A DNA stretch of 26,134 bases from a virus: the IMG/VR virus record IMGVR_UViG_3300030000_000047, positions 1 to 26,134 of that record; one strand, given 5' to 3'. The translations under genes were made by a program, and so were the position numbers. Shown piece by piece: positions 8,001 through 16,387 of this stretch; positions within the stretch are counted from its first letter, which is position 1, and every line of letters starts with the position of its first letter. The notes under the pieces were generated by a model. The model saw nothing but the letters and a program-made list of their open reading frames with translations. It searched no databases and was not told the DNA's origin.

Positions 8001-8216
8001 TATTGGACGATCGGATGTTGTAGCAGCATATATCTCATAAGCCGTTGCACCACCGGAAGTAGATCCGGATGAATAGTTTTCCAGAAACTTTTCACGCGAT
8101 ATCCAATATGATTCACCCGTAATTGGGTGTTGAAAAAGGAACCTAATACCAGATGGCAATGTGTCAATCCAGTGTGTAAATCCGGAAGTAAATTTTCTTG
8201 TTATAATCTTAGCCAT
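5043..8216 (-). CDS. tail fibre with collar, pyocin-knob-like and gp53-like C-terminal domains
   Basis: A 1057-aa probable receptor-binding fibre. Residues about 125-287 match a phage tail collar domain: MTIEWYDPDNIPTGFVLSDG, a GNTGGANSHKLTQDELPP segment and a closing RPKYGVFCYITKV. A shaft follows with repeated fibre motifs (EIGSKPTTLAGYGITD, NYANNAGNATG, RYAASAGSASYLGG). At about 805-885 is a pyocin-knob-like unit (G-x-Y-N, SPGAYGQLIV, W-x-K-V-W-H-D-G-N-F). The last 85 residues (KINWGYVDMNNG, VSFASPF, RITWIAFGI) resemble the gp53-like fibre C-terminal domain. Two bases separate it from the preceding gene's stop. This end sets host range and probably trades by recombination. Confidence 0.87.
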   Translation of the reverse strand: MAKIITRKFTSGFTHWIDTLPSGIRFLFQHPITGESYWISREKFLENYSSGSTSGGATAYEIYAATTSDRPILSESDWIASLHGQAGEIPYIGTNGNWWVGTTDTGIRAQSTTVTPTIFISGIKKGMTIEWYDPDNIPTGFVLSDGNYNNNFVPINGIVIPDHRDVMPMGYNPAKPATPTDVSDDTENYGKVGNTGGANSHKLTQDELPPTFFYIFANSNDPGDNTQDSNPLAPPVWSTNHKKGNQDYDIYAKPGAVASIGVTNTIGKGVAIPMRPKYGVFCYITKVSDDDQNMEVGGQFIDPIPGTNILINKTDLAHPVFSVDMTKVESIVNSDAKLLNKVDKNGTDRLITEAEIAEFRGKQNNLGFTPEQAGVAEQLIEALKDGVTSDGDTLKKLYDLIVSRYSEITVANIADRDAYNITKLPTSVFVQDDGDSRWALYKATSTGTNASYIKLSDPDLLNSVMSASQIAAAYESVPDVNRFTNAYKLELETAYGWGNHADAGYLKTEAAFNSWNKSDGISISKSQIRDFPDSLKSTYALTINGAAGYSKVYDGSLPISITYSDVNAAPASTVGFPGFGSTHYLAAYGDHAHAGIYEPVITSGYSNQYWRGDKTWQLMPTSLPASDVYAWAKASTKPSYSWSEIGSKPTTLAGYGITDMGSQSVNYANNAGNATGLSHYPSRTDGAWYNVVWASGSPSPMYSCDAIQILSSTGTLKATTFQGAGTGLTGLANSLSVYGSTYSSYTEYVANDSAYMRFHWSGQGGQPTWLWGSGDASNMYVYNPSNFSVNYANTAGHANDAVTKQDGSRYATDFNSIMTSGFYNAEGNPPNSPGAYGQLIVAKGIDTGLQIYGGYANDNLWFRGWGGSGSTFYSWRKVWHDGNFTPSNYSLTTHTHDYATHRGEGTNYVDYSRYVYNNGAYSGSGWVEPSDLGVRYAASAGSASYLGGYTAAQLIAAGGTAYDGGHNFPSNNGYQKFTNGLKINWGYVDMNNGATATVSFASPFTTYLFYTGCQNATTGGYSANGSTNNTLFNVNLNGMSIFNGSGNIRITWIAFGI

Positions 8217-8218
8217 AG

Positions 8219-9370
8219 TTAAACGCCTATCATATAGTTATCATTGGTTAAAATGTATTCATCCTCTTCAGTTGCCAGTATCTGGTAAATGGTGTTGATA
8301 TCAATCATGGGCGAAAAAAAAAATTCTGTAGTTACTGGTGTAACTTTCAGTGTTATGCTTTCGGGTGTCACTTGCCTCAAAGCATGCTGGTAGTTTTCAG
8401 ATGTTACCGTACATTTCTGCTTTCGCTGGTCATCAATAAACCAAATGGCGTTGGATGATAATAAGTCGCCAATAAAATAAAGTTCTTCAGTCGATTTATA
8501 GCCGGTTTCCACGGTCTTCACGTCGGTGGATGCAACACGGGGACGGGCTTTTTTAAAGTCCTGAATATCTTCGTCAAATACGTTGTAAGAATTATCATCA
8601 CCGGCAACCGGTGCTCTATTTCCTTTTCCGGTAACCTCTAAAAATTCGTAAGCACCTAAGGAATTTCGAAATTTAAGCAGATAACTTTCTTCCGAAAAAC
8701 GATCTATAATATTGATCTTTATTACTTTTATATCATTTGCACAGAAAAAAACCGTGTTGACCGATCCTGAATCAGGAAGCGATTCTAACCAAACAGGTAA
8801 ATTTACCATGCACGGAATCCCGGCAACAGCTGTTTGTAATATTAGCTTATCGCCTTTATCGGTTAATACCGATATCTGGTCGGCACTTGGAGATAGAAAA
8901 AACATGCATGCTAATTCTTTACGGGAAAGAGTCATTACATTAGAATCTGTGCGGGTAGTGAACAGGAAGTTAGCCAATGGATTCAGAAATCTGAAAGCAA
9001 ATGCATCGGTACCTTCTTTGATCAGGTATTTTTGATATTCCTTTGATAAACCACCTGGTATTACTTTACCCGTGAAACTGTAGTTTGTAGTGGCTTCGGT
9101 CACCTGATATTCCTGAACAAAATCAGTTAATCCAACCTGATGGGTGGCTGTTGCATCATAAGTAGGGCGCAATAGATTACGAAGTAAATCGGAAATATCT
9201 AACGATAGTTTATAGATATTGTCAACCTGAAATGGATAACTGGATAATTGAAAGCTTTTACCGGCAAATGTAACAGTGAAAGTTTTCATTGCATCTGAAT
9301 CACTTGTAAAAACGAAAACAATAGGGTTTTGTACAAATGAATATTCGGCCGGCGTTTTAGTTGCATTCAT
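8219..9370 (-). CDS. putative tail-tip/baseplate structural protein, 383 aa
   Basis: Not matched to a named family. A beta-rich soluble protein with the N-terminal segment YSFVQNPIVFVF, a type of start I associate with Bacteroidota prophage tail genes. It lies between the 814-aa tail protein and the fibre, so a role in the distal tail or in holding the fibre is likely. Its ATG (9368-9370) lies inside the 3' arm of a long hairpin (9363-9409), so translation may be structurally controlled. Near the end, Glu-Phe-Phe-Phe-Ser is encoded across a run of ten T (plus-strand A10 near 8314-8323), a possible slippage site. Confidence 0.72.
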   Translation of the reverse strand: MNATKTPAEYSFVQNPIVFVFTSDSDAMKTFTVTFAGKSFQLSSYPFQVDNIYKLSLDISDLLRNLLRPTYDATATHQVGLTDFVQEYQVTEATTNYSFTGKVIPGGLSKEYQKYLIKEGTDAFAFRFLNPLANFLFTTRTDSNVMTLSRKELACMFFLSPSADQISVLTDKGDKLILQTAVAGIPCMVNLPVWLESLPDSGSVNTVFFCANDIKVIKINIIDRFSEESYLLKFRNSLGAYEFLEVTGKGNRAPVAGDDNSYNVFDEDIQDFKKARPRVASTDVKTVETGYKSTEELYFIGDLLSSNAIWFIDDQRKQKCTVTSENYQHALRQVTPESITLKVTPVTTEFFFSPMIDINTIYQILATEEDEYILTNDNYMIGV

Positions 9371-9409
9371 ATATTTTGTTGATTTTGATAAACAAAAATA
9401 TATGAATGC
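9363..9409 (-). repeat. long inverted repeat covering the start codon of the 383-aa tail gene
   Basis: GCATTCATATATTTTGTT (9363-9380) is the reverse complement of the right arm at 9391-9409 except for one extra base in the latter, giving an 18-bp stem with one bulge around a 10-nt loop. In the minus-strand mRNA the start AUG of the downstream gene is in the 3' arm, so it would be paired. It sits between the 814-aa gene stop (9437) and the 383-aa gene. There is no T tract, so it is not a terminator. Confidence 0.75.
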
Positions 9410-9436
9410 TTTTCTTTATAAAAGGACAGTTGACAC

Positions 9437-11881
9437 CTATCCTATAGGGCAAACGTCGATATTCAAAACCCGATATCCGGAATCAGGTAGAATTAAATCT
9501 GGATATTTAATTCTTACATTGGCATTAAAACTCAACACGCGGGCATTGTATAGATCTAAATTCATTCTATCAATGACATCTGAGGTTACAGCAGCAAATG
9601 TTACTGAATTATGTACAAATTGATCCAGTAAAGACATTTCATCTGTCAATAGCAATCCGATTTGATCATATTTTTTTACGATTAATGATGTCGGGCGCTG
9701 ATATCCGGTTTGCTGATATGCTGCCGTCGTTCCAGACTGATAATTATAAGTAGTATCCGATGCTGGACTAATGTTGGCAATTACAGCGTCATTAAATGGA
9801 ACTGAATAGTTTACACTTTGTCCTTGTTTTGTTCCGGAAAGAACAGTCACAGATACAGTTCCATTATCAGTCACAACCTTAACAGTTATATTTGATTCTA
9901 CATAATATTGAAAATCTACTGTTATATAATAGAAGTTAACACCTTGGACAACTTTAGTATAATAACTGGTTGTAGCTAAGTTTATCTGTCTCTTTTCACA
10001 AACAAAGCCACTCCATTTATAGGTGAATATTATTTTGTCCAGATATAATTTTGTTGTGCAAAATTCGGCATCAGTAACAGTAATACCAGTATCTGAAACT
10101 TCGTACTTCAATAGCGTGGAGATAAGTGGCTGACCGCTTAATAATTTTTGTTTACTGGCATCCCAGTTAAATGCTTCATAAATTGATAAATTCACCGGAA
10201 CCCAAACCGGTTGATATGAATTACGAAGAACATCATCAAACTTTTTCCAAAATGTCTCAAAAAGTCCATTTGGCCCGTTATATACTAGGTTTATATTACC
10301 CCATGGGGTACCTGTATCATCGAAACGATGGGTGGTTCCCCAGAATACCTTTCCAAGATTTACAGCAGAATCTCCAACCCGACGACCAAAATGATAACAA
10401 AACATGATAGGGCAATCGGTTGCATTGGTTGAAGTTACAGAGCTATTTTGAGAAATAGTGTTACCAATGTAAGGAATGAAAAACACATCGGTACGCGAAG
10501 CTGTAGACCAAAGTGATGTTACATCTTTGGACGCTCCCATATCTACACGAACCATTGGTACAGCTTCGTCAGGGCTTGTAAATTCCATAGCAGTTATACT
10601 ATCGTCGATGTAATAATCGTATAAATCATCGCCCAAGTCTTCATAATCGAGTGCCCATGGTTCAGGCATCCAAATATGATAATATCGTATTTCTTTCTGA
10701 ACAAACAAGATTTGCTCAACAAAAACCTTTGGATCTGTAGATATTTGAGGATTTCCAGCTGCATATATAACCGGTAAATTTCCAAATGCAGTAAGCATTG
10801 AATTGAATGTTGTATATTTAGCTGTTTCTGTTTTATTACTATAATTGGATGTGAGCTTTACGGTTTGCGGATCTACAAAATAGACTTCCGGTGTATTCAT
10901 TATTACCTTTGACAAATCGAGATCACAAATTTCTAAGGTATCATTCCAGAATACCAGTTTTACATCTACACCATTATCAGCCAAAAAGAACTCGCAACCG
11001 TAGCGATATCTGACACTGTTCAGATAGTCATTTATCGTTTTATTGGGAACTAATTGCCCGTAGTTGATCACGCCAAGCATAATGGCATCACAAGTATTGT
11101 TCAACTCCACTATTTTTTGGAATTCAGGATATTTTGTCAGATAATCCTGATTAAGCGCATATCCGTAACTTGAAAAAATTGTATTCAGAATGTAGCTAAA
11201 CTTTAAAAATGGAGTTATCTCATATCCAATCGGAATTGTTACGGATGCTGAATCGATAGTCATTGTTCGTAAATTTCGTCCGGATAATCTATAATAAGGA
11301 AGCCCATTGGCTGAATTGGCGGTAAGTCCGGACGAAACATGATTGAGAAATCCATTTACTTCGGTAGTAGTTCCAGCATTGGCTTGTGACGTACAAACCG
11401 GGAATATATGAAAATCATCGGATATTTCTCCTGTCATTACTTTTTCCAAATAATCTATCCATGAAGCAATATTTTGTTTTTTTGTGCCAGTAAAGTCTTT
11501 TCGAATTATCTTTGAGAACAGCGTTTGCATGGACACATCCTTCATCTGGTTGTAAAAAACAGCTTCATCCAGTAGAAATGTTCCGGTAATACTTCCAGCT
11601 TGATAGGCATTTGGTCGTTGAACCTTAGTTATCTGCAACGTAGATTCTCGCTGATAAATACCAGCCTGAATAATAACCGGTATTTTAATAGCCAGTTTCA
11701 AAGCTCTATCAAATCTCTGCGGATTATCCAGAATTTCAATATTATTATCGGTATAAGGAAATGTAACAGGCAGTGATATTGTACCCTGTGTTGTAAGAAA
11801 TGGGTTTGACTTATCAATGCTTATTTTGAATTTATCCGGGATATCAAAGTTTTTGCCGGAATTTTTATCTATTATTTTCAT
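9437..11881 (-). CDS. putative tail hub/distal tail protein, 814 aa
   Basis: A large beta-rich soluble protein encoded directly after the tape measure, with an ATGA overlap (11878-11881) that implies translational coupling. The N-terminal 110 residues (KIIDKNSGKNFDIPD, then ILDNPQRFDRALKLAIKIPV) resemble the start of tail proteins in Bacteroidota prophages. In siphophages the genes after the tape measure encode the distal tail and the tail-associated hub, which is the most likely role here. No lysozyme or peptidase motif was seen. The exact family is not recognised. Confidence 0.72.
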   Translation of the reverse strand: MKIIDKNSGKNFDIPDKFKISIDKSNPFLTTQGTISLPVTFPYTDNNIEILDNPQRFDRALKLAIKIPVIIQAGIYQRESTLQITKVQRPNAYQAGSITGTFLLDEAVFYNQMKDVSMQTLFSKIIRKDFTGTKKQNIASWIDYLEKVMTGEISDDFHIFPVCTSQANAGTTTEVNGFLNHVSSGLTANSANGLPYYRLSGRNLRTMTIDSASVTIPIGYEITPFLKFSYILNTIFSSYGYALNQDYLTKYPEFQKIVELNNTCDAIMLGVINYGQLVPNKTINDYLNSVRYRYGCEFFLADNGVDVKLVFWNDTLEICDLDLSKVIMNTPEVYFVDPQTVKLTSNYSNKTETAKYTTFNSMLTAFGNLPVIYAAGNPQISTDPKVFVEQILFVQKEIRYYHIWMPEPWALDYEDLGDDLYDYYIDDSITAMEFTSPDEAVPMVRVDMGASKDVTSLWSTASRTDVFFIPYIGNTISQNSSVTSTNATDCPIMFCYHFGRRVGDSAVNLGKVFWGTTHRFDDTGTPWGNINLVYNGPNGLFETFWKKFDDVLRNSYQPVWVPVNLSIYEAFNWDASKQKLLSGQPLISTLLKYEVSDTGITVTDAEFCTTKLYLDKIIFTYKWSGFVCEKRQINLATTSYYTKVVQGVNFYYITVDFQYYVESNITVKVVTDNGTVSVTVLSGTKQGQSVNYSVPFNDAVIANISPASDTTYNYQSGTTAAYQQTGYQRPTSLIVKKYDQIGLLLTDEMSLLDQFVHNSVTFAAVTSDVIDRMNLDLYNARVLSFNANVRIKYPDLILPDSGYRVLNIDVCPIG

Positions 11882-14800
11882 CTCGAACCTAAATTATACG
11901 AATCAGTTATTTTTTTTTCTATTTTTTTGAAATCCCAATAGTTTATTTCTAATGGTTTATCATTAAATGCTTCAATCGCTTTTGATAGTTTTTCTGCAGT
12001 GTCAGAAACGGACTTACTACTTCCTCCTAATGAACCGATTCCACCATCAGGATCGTATCCACCATCGGAAAAACCTGCAGGCAGAGGATTACTGGATGTT
12101 CGTTGTTGACGAATATTTTCGAGTTTTCTTACCAATTGAGCGGCAACCGGATTTGCCATTTCAGGCTGAGCAACATAATATTCGCCTTTGTGTATCGGTT
12201 TCCCTGTATTAGTGTATCCGGCTACTTCGTACCGGCCACCATCACCCGTGTAACCACCATCAGGATCGTATCCTCCGTCGGCATATCCTTCCGAAATACT
12301 TGTTGAAGTAGAAGAAGTAGAAGAGGAATCAATAGTCGTATTTTTCACTTTATCTCTTTCGGCCGATGCTGCTGCTATCTGAGCTGCGCCTGTACCAACC
12401 AATAATCCAGTCATTACACCAGCAGCAATAGGTCCCAAAACCGGACCTAAAGTCATAGCCGAAGCCCATGCATTCATAATACCGGTAGCAGTAGATACAC
12501 CAATTTGAGCCACTTGTATTTCAAATTGTGCATCAGCATATTTTTTCTGAACATCCAGTTCGGCCACTGACTGATCATGTTGCAACGCTTCTTTTTTAGA
12601 AGCATAATCGGAATCATTTTGGTTTAATGCTGCAATTCTCTTGGCATAATCAGCCTGAACACTTGTAGTTTCGGCACTTTGCAGCGAGGTGACAAAATTG
12701 GATCCGGCAGAAACTATTTCTCCTACCTGATTAGTATATTTCTTTGCCGCGTCAAGTTTTATCTTTAATTTTTCATTTTGATAATCTTGCTCTGATATTA
12801 ATCCTTCTGAATACTCCTTTTCATTGGCTGCTTTTCTTAATTGATATTCACCAAGTATAGAATCTTTTGCATACTTGGTGCTTATTTTTTTCTTTTCCTG
12901 TTCTAATTTTTCGTGTTTCTTTATTTTCTCATCATCAATCTGACTCTGAGTGTCAGAAATTGCTTTCTGACTTGCTTGCAATGCGGCAATATATTCGGGG
13001 GTTGCAGCCATTTCTAAGCCTGCAATCAGGTCATTGAATTCCTGTTGTGCTTTAAGACGATCGGCCAAACCACCTGAATTTATCACATCAATCTCATCTT
13101 CATATTGCTTTTTGGTAAGTTTTCCATCAGCATATTCCGTTTTTGCCGCTTGAAGTTTAGCATTTTTAGTTGCATCAATTACTTTTAGCTGAGAATCATT
13201 CGTTTTCACAAGCGAATCCAAAATGGCTTTATCGGCAGATGCTTCAAAGTCTTCGCGCTTTTGCTTTTCTTCTAATGTTATTTTAGTTACATTTCGTTCA
13301 TGATCTGCAACCAATACCTGATAAGCTTCAAGTTGTTGACCTTTGAACTTGGAGGAATCTCCATCTAAACCGGCTTCTTTCTTCACTAAATTGAAACGTT
13401 CGGTTTCAGCTTTTAAAGCTATATCCTTCAGCTTTTTGTAATAGTTATCTTCAAGTTCAATACGCCTATCTAATTGATCTTTCGATAATTTTTCCAATGA
13501 AACTCCAAACAAGTTTTCAGATTTCAGCTTTTCCTGATATTTGTAATCCTCATTTTCGAGCAATCCCGATGAGTCGGAAAGAATTTTCTCCCATTTTTTC
13601 TTTAATTCCTGTTGCTTTTTGTAAGCTGCTGCCTGAGATGATAGCAGTGCGGCATTGGCTTTACCTTCTTTATTTTGTAGTCCCTGAATTCGGTTATCCT
13701 TATCGGCTACAAGTTGAGCAGTATTGTTCTTTGCATCCTGAATGGCTTGGTAATCCTTCTTTGAGCGAAAACTTTGCTCTTTGTTTACAAGCTCTTCATT
13801 TTTCTTTGAATACTCTAAATCTGTATTAAACATGGAAACGCGCATTTCTTTGGCCTTTTTTACGGCTGCCAACTTTTCGGCTGAGCTTAAAGTTGACTGC
13901 TTAGATGCTTTTTTCTCCAATACATCTATTTCGCCCTGAATTCGGATACGTTCCGATTGCCATTCGCGTTCGGCTTTGGTTAGTTTCTGACGTGAAACCT
14001 CTGTCTCCATTGCCAGTTTAGCATTCGAATTTATGGTATTAAGATTTACTTTAGATATGATCTTTCCACTATCTGAAATTGCACCTCCTAAATCTTTTAC
14101 TGTGTTCAATGAACCTGTTACAACATCTTTTAGCCCTTTAAATCCATCGATACCAGCTTCTTTAATGTGCGTTAAAGCTGCACCAAAATTGCCTTGTTTT
14201 ATGTCATTAAATAGGGTGAATATCGTTCTGAGAGGTAATAATGCCAGTTTTATAGCACCTGTTAGCATCGTAACGGCTCCACCCGGCTTGCTGAATGCTT
14301 CGAATAATACACCACCTATTTTACCGGCGACAGATAAAAACTCTTGAAAATACACACTAAGACCGGCTGTGATCTGTTTGAATTTTTTTGCACCCTCATT
14401 TGTAGCCGTGAAATAAGTAACAAGAGCACCAAGAGCTACAATTAAAAGCCCTATTCCTGTACTTGCCAAGGCAATTTTAAAAATCTTCATGGCAGCAGAT
14501 CCCATGCTAGTAGCTACAGTGGAAGCCTCGGTGGCTGCTGCACGTGCTTTTTCGGCAGCCGTAGCCATTTCAGCGGTGGCAGTACCTTCGGCGGTAGCTT
14601 TTTTAAGCAATGACTCAGCGGCTGTAGCTGCTTCATCAGCTTCTTTTGCAAGTTGAACAGCAACTTTTTTGTCATTAATAGCCTGCTTCAGCATTTTGGT
14701 TGTACCAATTACCTCATCAGTCTTATTCTTTATCAGCTGATAAGATGCTACAGCTTTGGTTTGTATTTCGCCAAATATGCCGGGCAATTTTTCTATTTCA

Positions 14801-15258
14801 GCTTTAAGCTGAGCATTTGATTGTGGAAGTTTATTGGTTTCATCACGTAGCTCTTTCATTCGAGCCCGTGTGGTTTGTAATTCTTTTTCAAGCTTGGAAT
14901 AAGCTTCAGGATTGAGCTCTTTCGACGTATTATTCAACTGGCTTTGTAAATCATTAGCCGATTTTTTCAATTGATTCATAGTCATAGCATCAATGCCTAA
15001 CGTTTTTTCATGCTCTTTGATAAGGAGTGTGTTTTTAGAAATACTGTCAGCATTTTGATCGTAAGATGCTTTCAGGTTATTCCATGTATCTGAATTCTTT
15101 TTACCCTGTCCTTCCAAATCTAACATTGCCTTTTGAATGGCTTTGTTAGAGCTTGTAAGCTCTTTGTTAGCTTGGGTTACTTTGTAAATTTCTTGTTGCG
15201 TTTTGGATGCATCGAGGGAAAGAATCCACTTTATCTCATCATCTTGAAGTTTTGCCAT
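11878..15258 (-). CDS. tail tape measure protein
   Basis: A 1126-aa protein with the usual tape-measure architecture: N-terminal coiled coil (residues 10-240, Lys/Gln/Ala rich); a hydrophobic segment at about 259-285 (IALASTGIGLLIVALGALV) that could enter the host membrane; long charged coiled coils at about 415-870; an Ala/Gly-rich hydrophobic patch near 955-990; and a Gly/Asp-rich C-terminus with GGYTGDGGRYEVAG and IHKGEYYVAQPE motifs often seen at tape-measure ends. Length sets tail length, and a protein this long suggests a long tail. The absence of sheath genes in the window favours a siphophage. It starts at the ATG at 15258 and overlaps the next gene by ATGA. Confidence 0.92.
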   Translation of the reverse strand: MAKLQDDEIKWILSLDASKTQQEIYKVTQANKELTSSNKAIQKAMLDLEGQGKKNSDTWNNLKASYDQNADSISKNTLLIKEHEKTLGIDAMTMNQLKKSANDLQSQLNNTSKELNPEAYSKLEKELQTTRARMKELRDETNKLPQSNAQLKAEIEKLPGIFGEIQTKAVASYQLIKNKTDEVIGTTKMLKQAINDKKVAVQLAKEADEAATAAESLLKKATAEGTATAEMATAAEKARAAATEASTVATSMGSAAMKIFKIALASTGIGLLIVALGALVTYFTATNEGAKKFKQITAGLSVYFQEFLSVAGKIGGVLFEAFSKPGGAVTMLTGAIKLALLPLRTIFTLFNDIKQGNFGAALTHIKEAGIDGFKGLKDVVTGSLNTVKDLGGAISDSGKIISKVNLNTINSNAKLAMETEVSRQKLTKAEREWQSERIRIQGEIDVLEKKASKQSTLSSAEKLAAVKKAKEMRVSMFNTDLEYSKKNEELVNKEQSFRSKKDYQAIQDAKNNTAQLVADKDNRIQGLQNKEGKANAALLSSQAAAYKKQQELKKKWEKILSDSSGLLENEDYKYQEKLKSENLFGVSLEKLSKDQLDRRIELEDNYYKKLKDIALKAETERFNLVKKEAGLDGDSSKFKGQQLEAYQVLVADHERNVTKITLEEKQKREDFEASADKAILDSLVKTNDSQLKVIDATKNAKLQAAKTEYADGKLTKKQYEDEIDVINSGGLADRLKAQQEFNDLIAGLEMAATPEYIAALQASQKAISDTQSQIDDEKIKKHEKLEQEKKKISTKYAKDSILGEYQLRKAANEKEYSEGLISEQDYQNEKLKIKLDAAKKYTNQVGEIVSAGSNFVTSLQSAETTSVQADYAKRIAALNQNDSDYASKKEALQHDQSVAELDVQKKYADAQFEIQVAQIGVSTATGIMNAWASAMTLGPVLGPIAAGVMTGLLVGTGAAQIAAASAERDKVKNTTIDSSSTSSTSTSISEGYADGGYDPDGGYTGDGGRYEVAGYTNTGKPIHKGEYYVAQPEMANPVAAQLVRKLENIRQQRTSSNPLPAGFSDGGYDPDGGIGSLGGSSKSVSDTAEKLSKAIEAFNDKPLEINYWDFKKIEKKITDSYNLGSR
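12041..12273 (-). repeat. two copies of a 20-bp direct repeat inside the tape-measure gene
   Basis: CCACCATCAGGATCGTATCC occurs at 12041-12060 and again at 12254-12273. Both encode the same peptide, GGYDPDGG, once in GYADGGYDPDGGYTGDGG and once in GFSDGGYDPDGGIGSLGG. The repeats bracket the HKGEY domain and look like an internal duplication of a Gly/Asp linker. Confidence 0.85.
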
Positions 15259-15275
15259 GGTCGTATATTGTTATA

Positions 15276-15293
15276 GACAATACATGCATTGTC
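15276..15293. repeat. imperfect palindrome ahead of the tape-measure gene
   Basis: GACAAT (15276-15281) and ATTGTC (15288-15293) flank ACATGC in the 46-bp gap between the 135-aa gene and the tape-measure start. It is a small stem or protein site of unknown meaning. Confidence 0.35.
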
Positions 15294-15304
15294 TTTACAT
15301 CTAT

Positions 15305-15712
15305 TTATAATTCAAATGGTAGTTCTAGTTGTTGTCCGGCTTCGGCCAATTGCTGACGGATGGCAGCTTTAATTTCGTCGGTCATACCAAACTTGATGGC
15401 CGGTAGGGTTTCGCCCCAAAGGACTCTCCAAACTATTCTATTATACAGATGAAGTTTACCACGAAGGCCCCAATTAGATCGGATTTCATTAAATCGCAGA
15501 TATTTCAAAATTCGAACGGTTACCTGGTATTTTAATCCGGTCCCGGCAATACCAAATTTTCGCTCGTTGAGATTGGCAAATAACTGTCCAGTTCGTTCAT
15601 GTAGCAGTTCATGAGCCACCTGACTTTGAAGATCAAATACTTTGTTTGTCCCTTTACGAAGCATGTCAGTAACAAACTTATCTTTAATAATTTCATCCGA
15701 TATCATACGCAT
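15305..15712 (-). CDS. hypothetical phage protein, 135 aa, first gene of the tail operon
   Basis: Not recognised by family. A basic, mostly helical soluble protein (DEIIKDKFVTDMLRKG at the start, a hydrophobic KYQVTVRILKYLRF centre, a Gln/Leu-rich end). It directly precedes the tape measure and follows a promoter at 15729-15759 by about ten bases of leader, so the ATG at 15712 or the second ATG at 15706 is the start. Genes here usually encode tail completion or tail assembly proteins. No frameshift link to the tape measure is seen: they are separated by 46 bp. Confidence 0.75.
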   Translation of the reverse strand: MRMISDEIIKDKFVTDMLRKGTNKVFDLQSQVAHELLHERTGQLFANLNERKFGIAGTGLKYQVTVRILKYLRFNEIRSNWGLRGKLHLYNRIVWRVLWGETLPAIKFGMTDEIKAAIRQQLAEAGQQLELPFEL

Positions 15713-15728
15713 TTATTTTTATTCAAGT

Positions 15729-15759
15729 CAAAGATAAATAGGTAAAACAGGGCGATAAA
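15729..15759 (-). promoter_or_regulatory. Bacteroidota-type promoter of the tail operon
   Basis: On the minus strand TTTA (plus 15756-15759), 19 nt, then TATCTTTG (plus 15729-15736). This fits the Bacteroidota consensus TTTG-N19-TAnnTTTG with one -33 mismatch. It lies between the terminator at 15764-15795 and the ATG at 15712. Confidence 0.7.
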
Positions 15760-15763
15760 GGAC

Positions 15764-15795
15764 AAAAAAAGCCCCGGCGAATATTCGTCGGGGCT
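15764..15795 (-). terminator. intrinsic terminator closing the accessory island
   Basis: AGCCCCGGCGA (15770-15780) pairs with TCGTCGGGGCT (15785-15795) with one wobble, around ATAT. On the minus strand it is followed by seven T (plus-strand A at 15764-15770). It ends transcription after the 61-aa gene. Confidence 0.88.
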
Positions 15796-15822
15796 TTTGA
15801 TATGAGTAAACTTTGCTTACTT

Positions 15823-16008
15823 CTATAAATTCAATTTTTGTATAGCATTACATAATGGTATATTGTCTTTTACTGATTTTTTCAAAACTGAAATAGTTTT
15901 ATCAAACGATCTAACGTTTTCATACACCTTTATTATATCTGAAATCCGAAATTCAGATGATATTTCAATTGCTTTCAATACATTCCTTTCCATTAAATCT
16001 AACTCCAT
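15823..16008 (-). CDS. hypothetical protein, 61 aa
   Basis: A small, helical, charged protein (MELDLMERNVLKAIEISSEF at the start) starting at the ATG at 16008, 23 bp after the previous stop and 28 bp before a strong terminator. No motif recognised. It is probably the last gene of the DUF4468 transcript. A function cannot be given. Confidence 0.55.
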   Translation of the reverse strand: MELDLMERNVLKAIEISSEFRISDIIKVYENVRSFDKTISVLKKSVKDNIPLCNAIQKLNL

Positions 16009-16031
16009 CGTAATCGATTTATTTAGTTTTG

Positions 16032-16382
16032 TTATTCACATATTCCAAAATTACGAGAAATGGCTTCATTGATCACTCGTTTCCGTTCTTCGGAATTCAT
16101 GCTTTTGTAAGCATCTTTTTTATTGTCGATAGTCGATTGACGAAGTGAAGCACTCATTTCGGCTTCGCCCATGGCCACGCCATCAGCATAGCTTTGCATT
16201 TCGGGAGAGTCTGGATCATCAATTGCCTGTGCAGTTTCCTGCAGGCAGTTCTCGCTTACATTGCCCCTAAGTAGACGAATGGCATGCATAGGGGGAAGAT
16301 TGTGACGGCCACATTCGTAAAGGATATCCAGCGGGGTCTTATCCGTTAGATCAAAGGGTTTATATTCTTTTTCTTTGCTCAT
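16032..16382 (-). CDS. hypothetical phage-associated protein, 116 aa
   Basis: Not recognised. An acidic, soluble, helical protein with segments TPLDILYECGRHNLPPMHA and RLLRGNVSENC near the N-terminus and a charged C-terminus. The ATG at 16382 is chosen, 5 bp after the DUF4468 stop; a TTG at 16394 would add four residues and overlap that gene. The DILYECGRHNLPPMHAIRLL stretch looks like a helix-turn-helix-sized unit, but I would not call it a DNA-binding domain. It could be a structural remnant of the phage or island cargo. Confidence 0.65.
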   Translation of the reverse strand: MSKEKEYKPFDLTDKTPLDILYECGRHNLPPMHAIRLLRGNVSENCLQETAQAIDDPDSPEMQSYADGVAMGEAEMSASLRQSTIDNKKDAYKSMNSEERKRVINEAISRNFGICE

Positions 16383-16387
16383 GGTAT

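Noticed and set aside
5043-8216. A diversity-generating retroelement acting on the fibre
   Set aside because: No reverse transcriptase or template repeat is present in the window, and the fibre C-terminus is gp53-like, not a C-type lectin target.
11900-11935. A runs near the tape-measure 3' end as a programmed frameshift site
   Set aside because: They encode KKIEKKIT close to the stop, and a shift would add nothing recognisable. Tail frameshifts normally occur in the chaperone genes before the tape measure.
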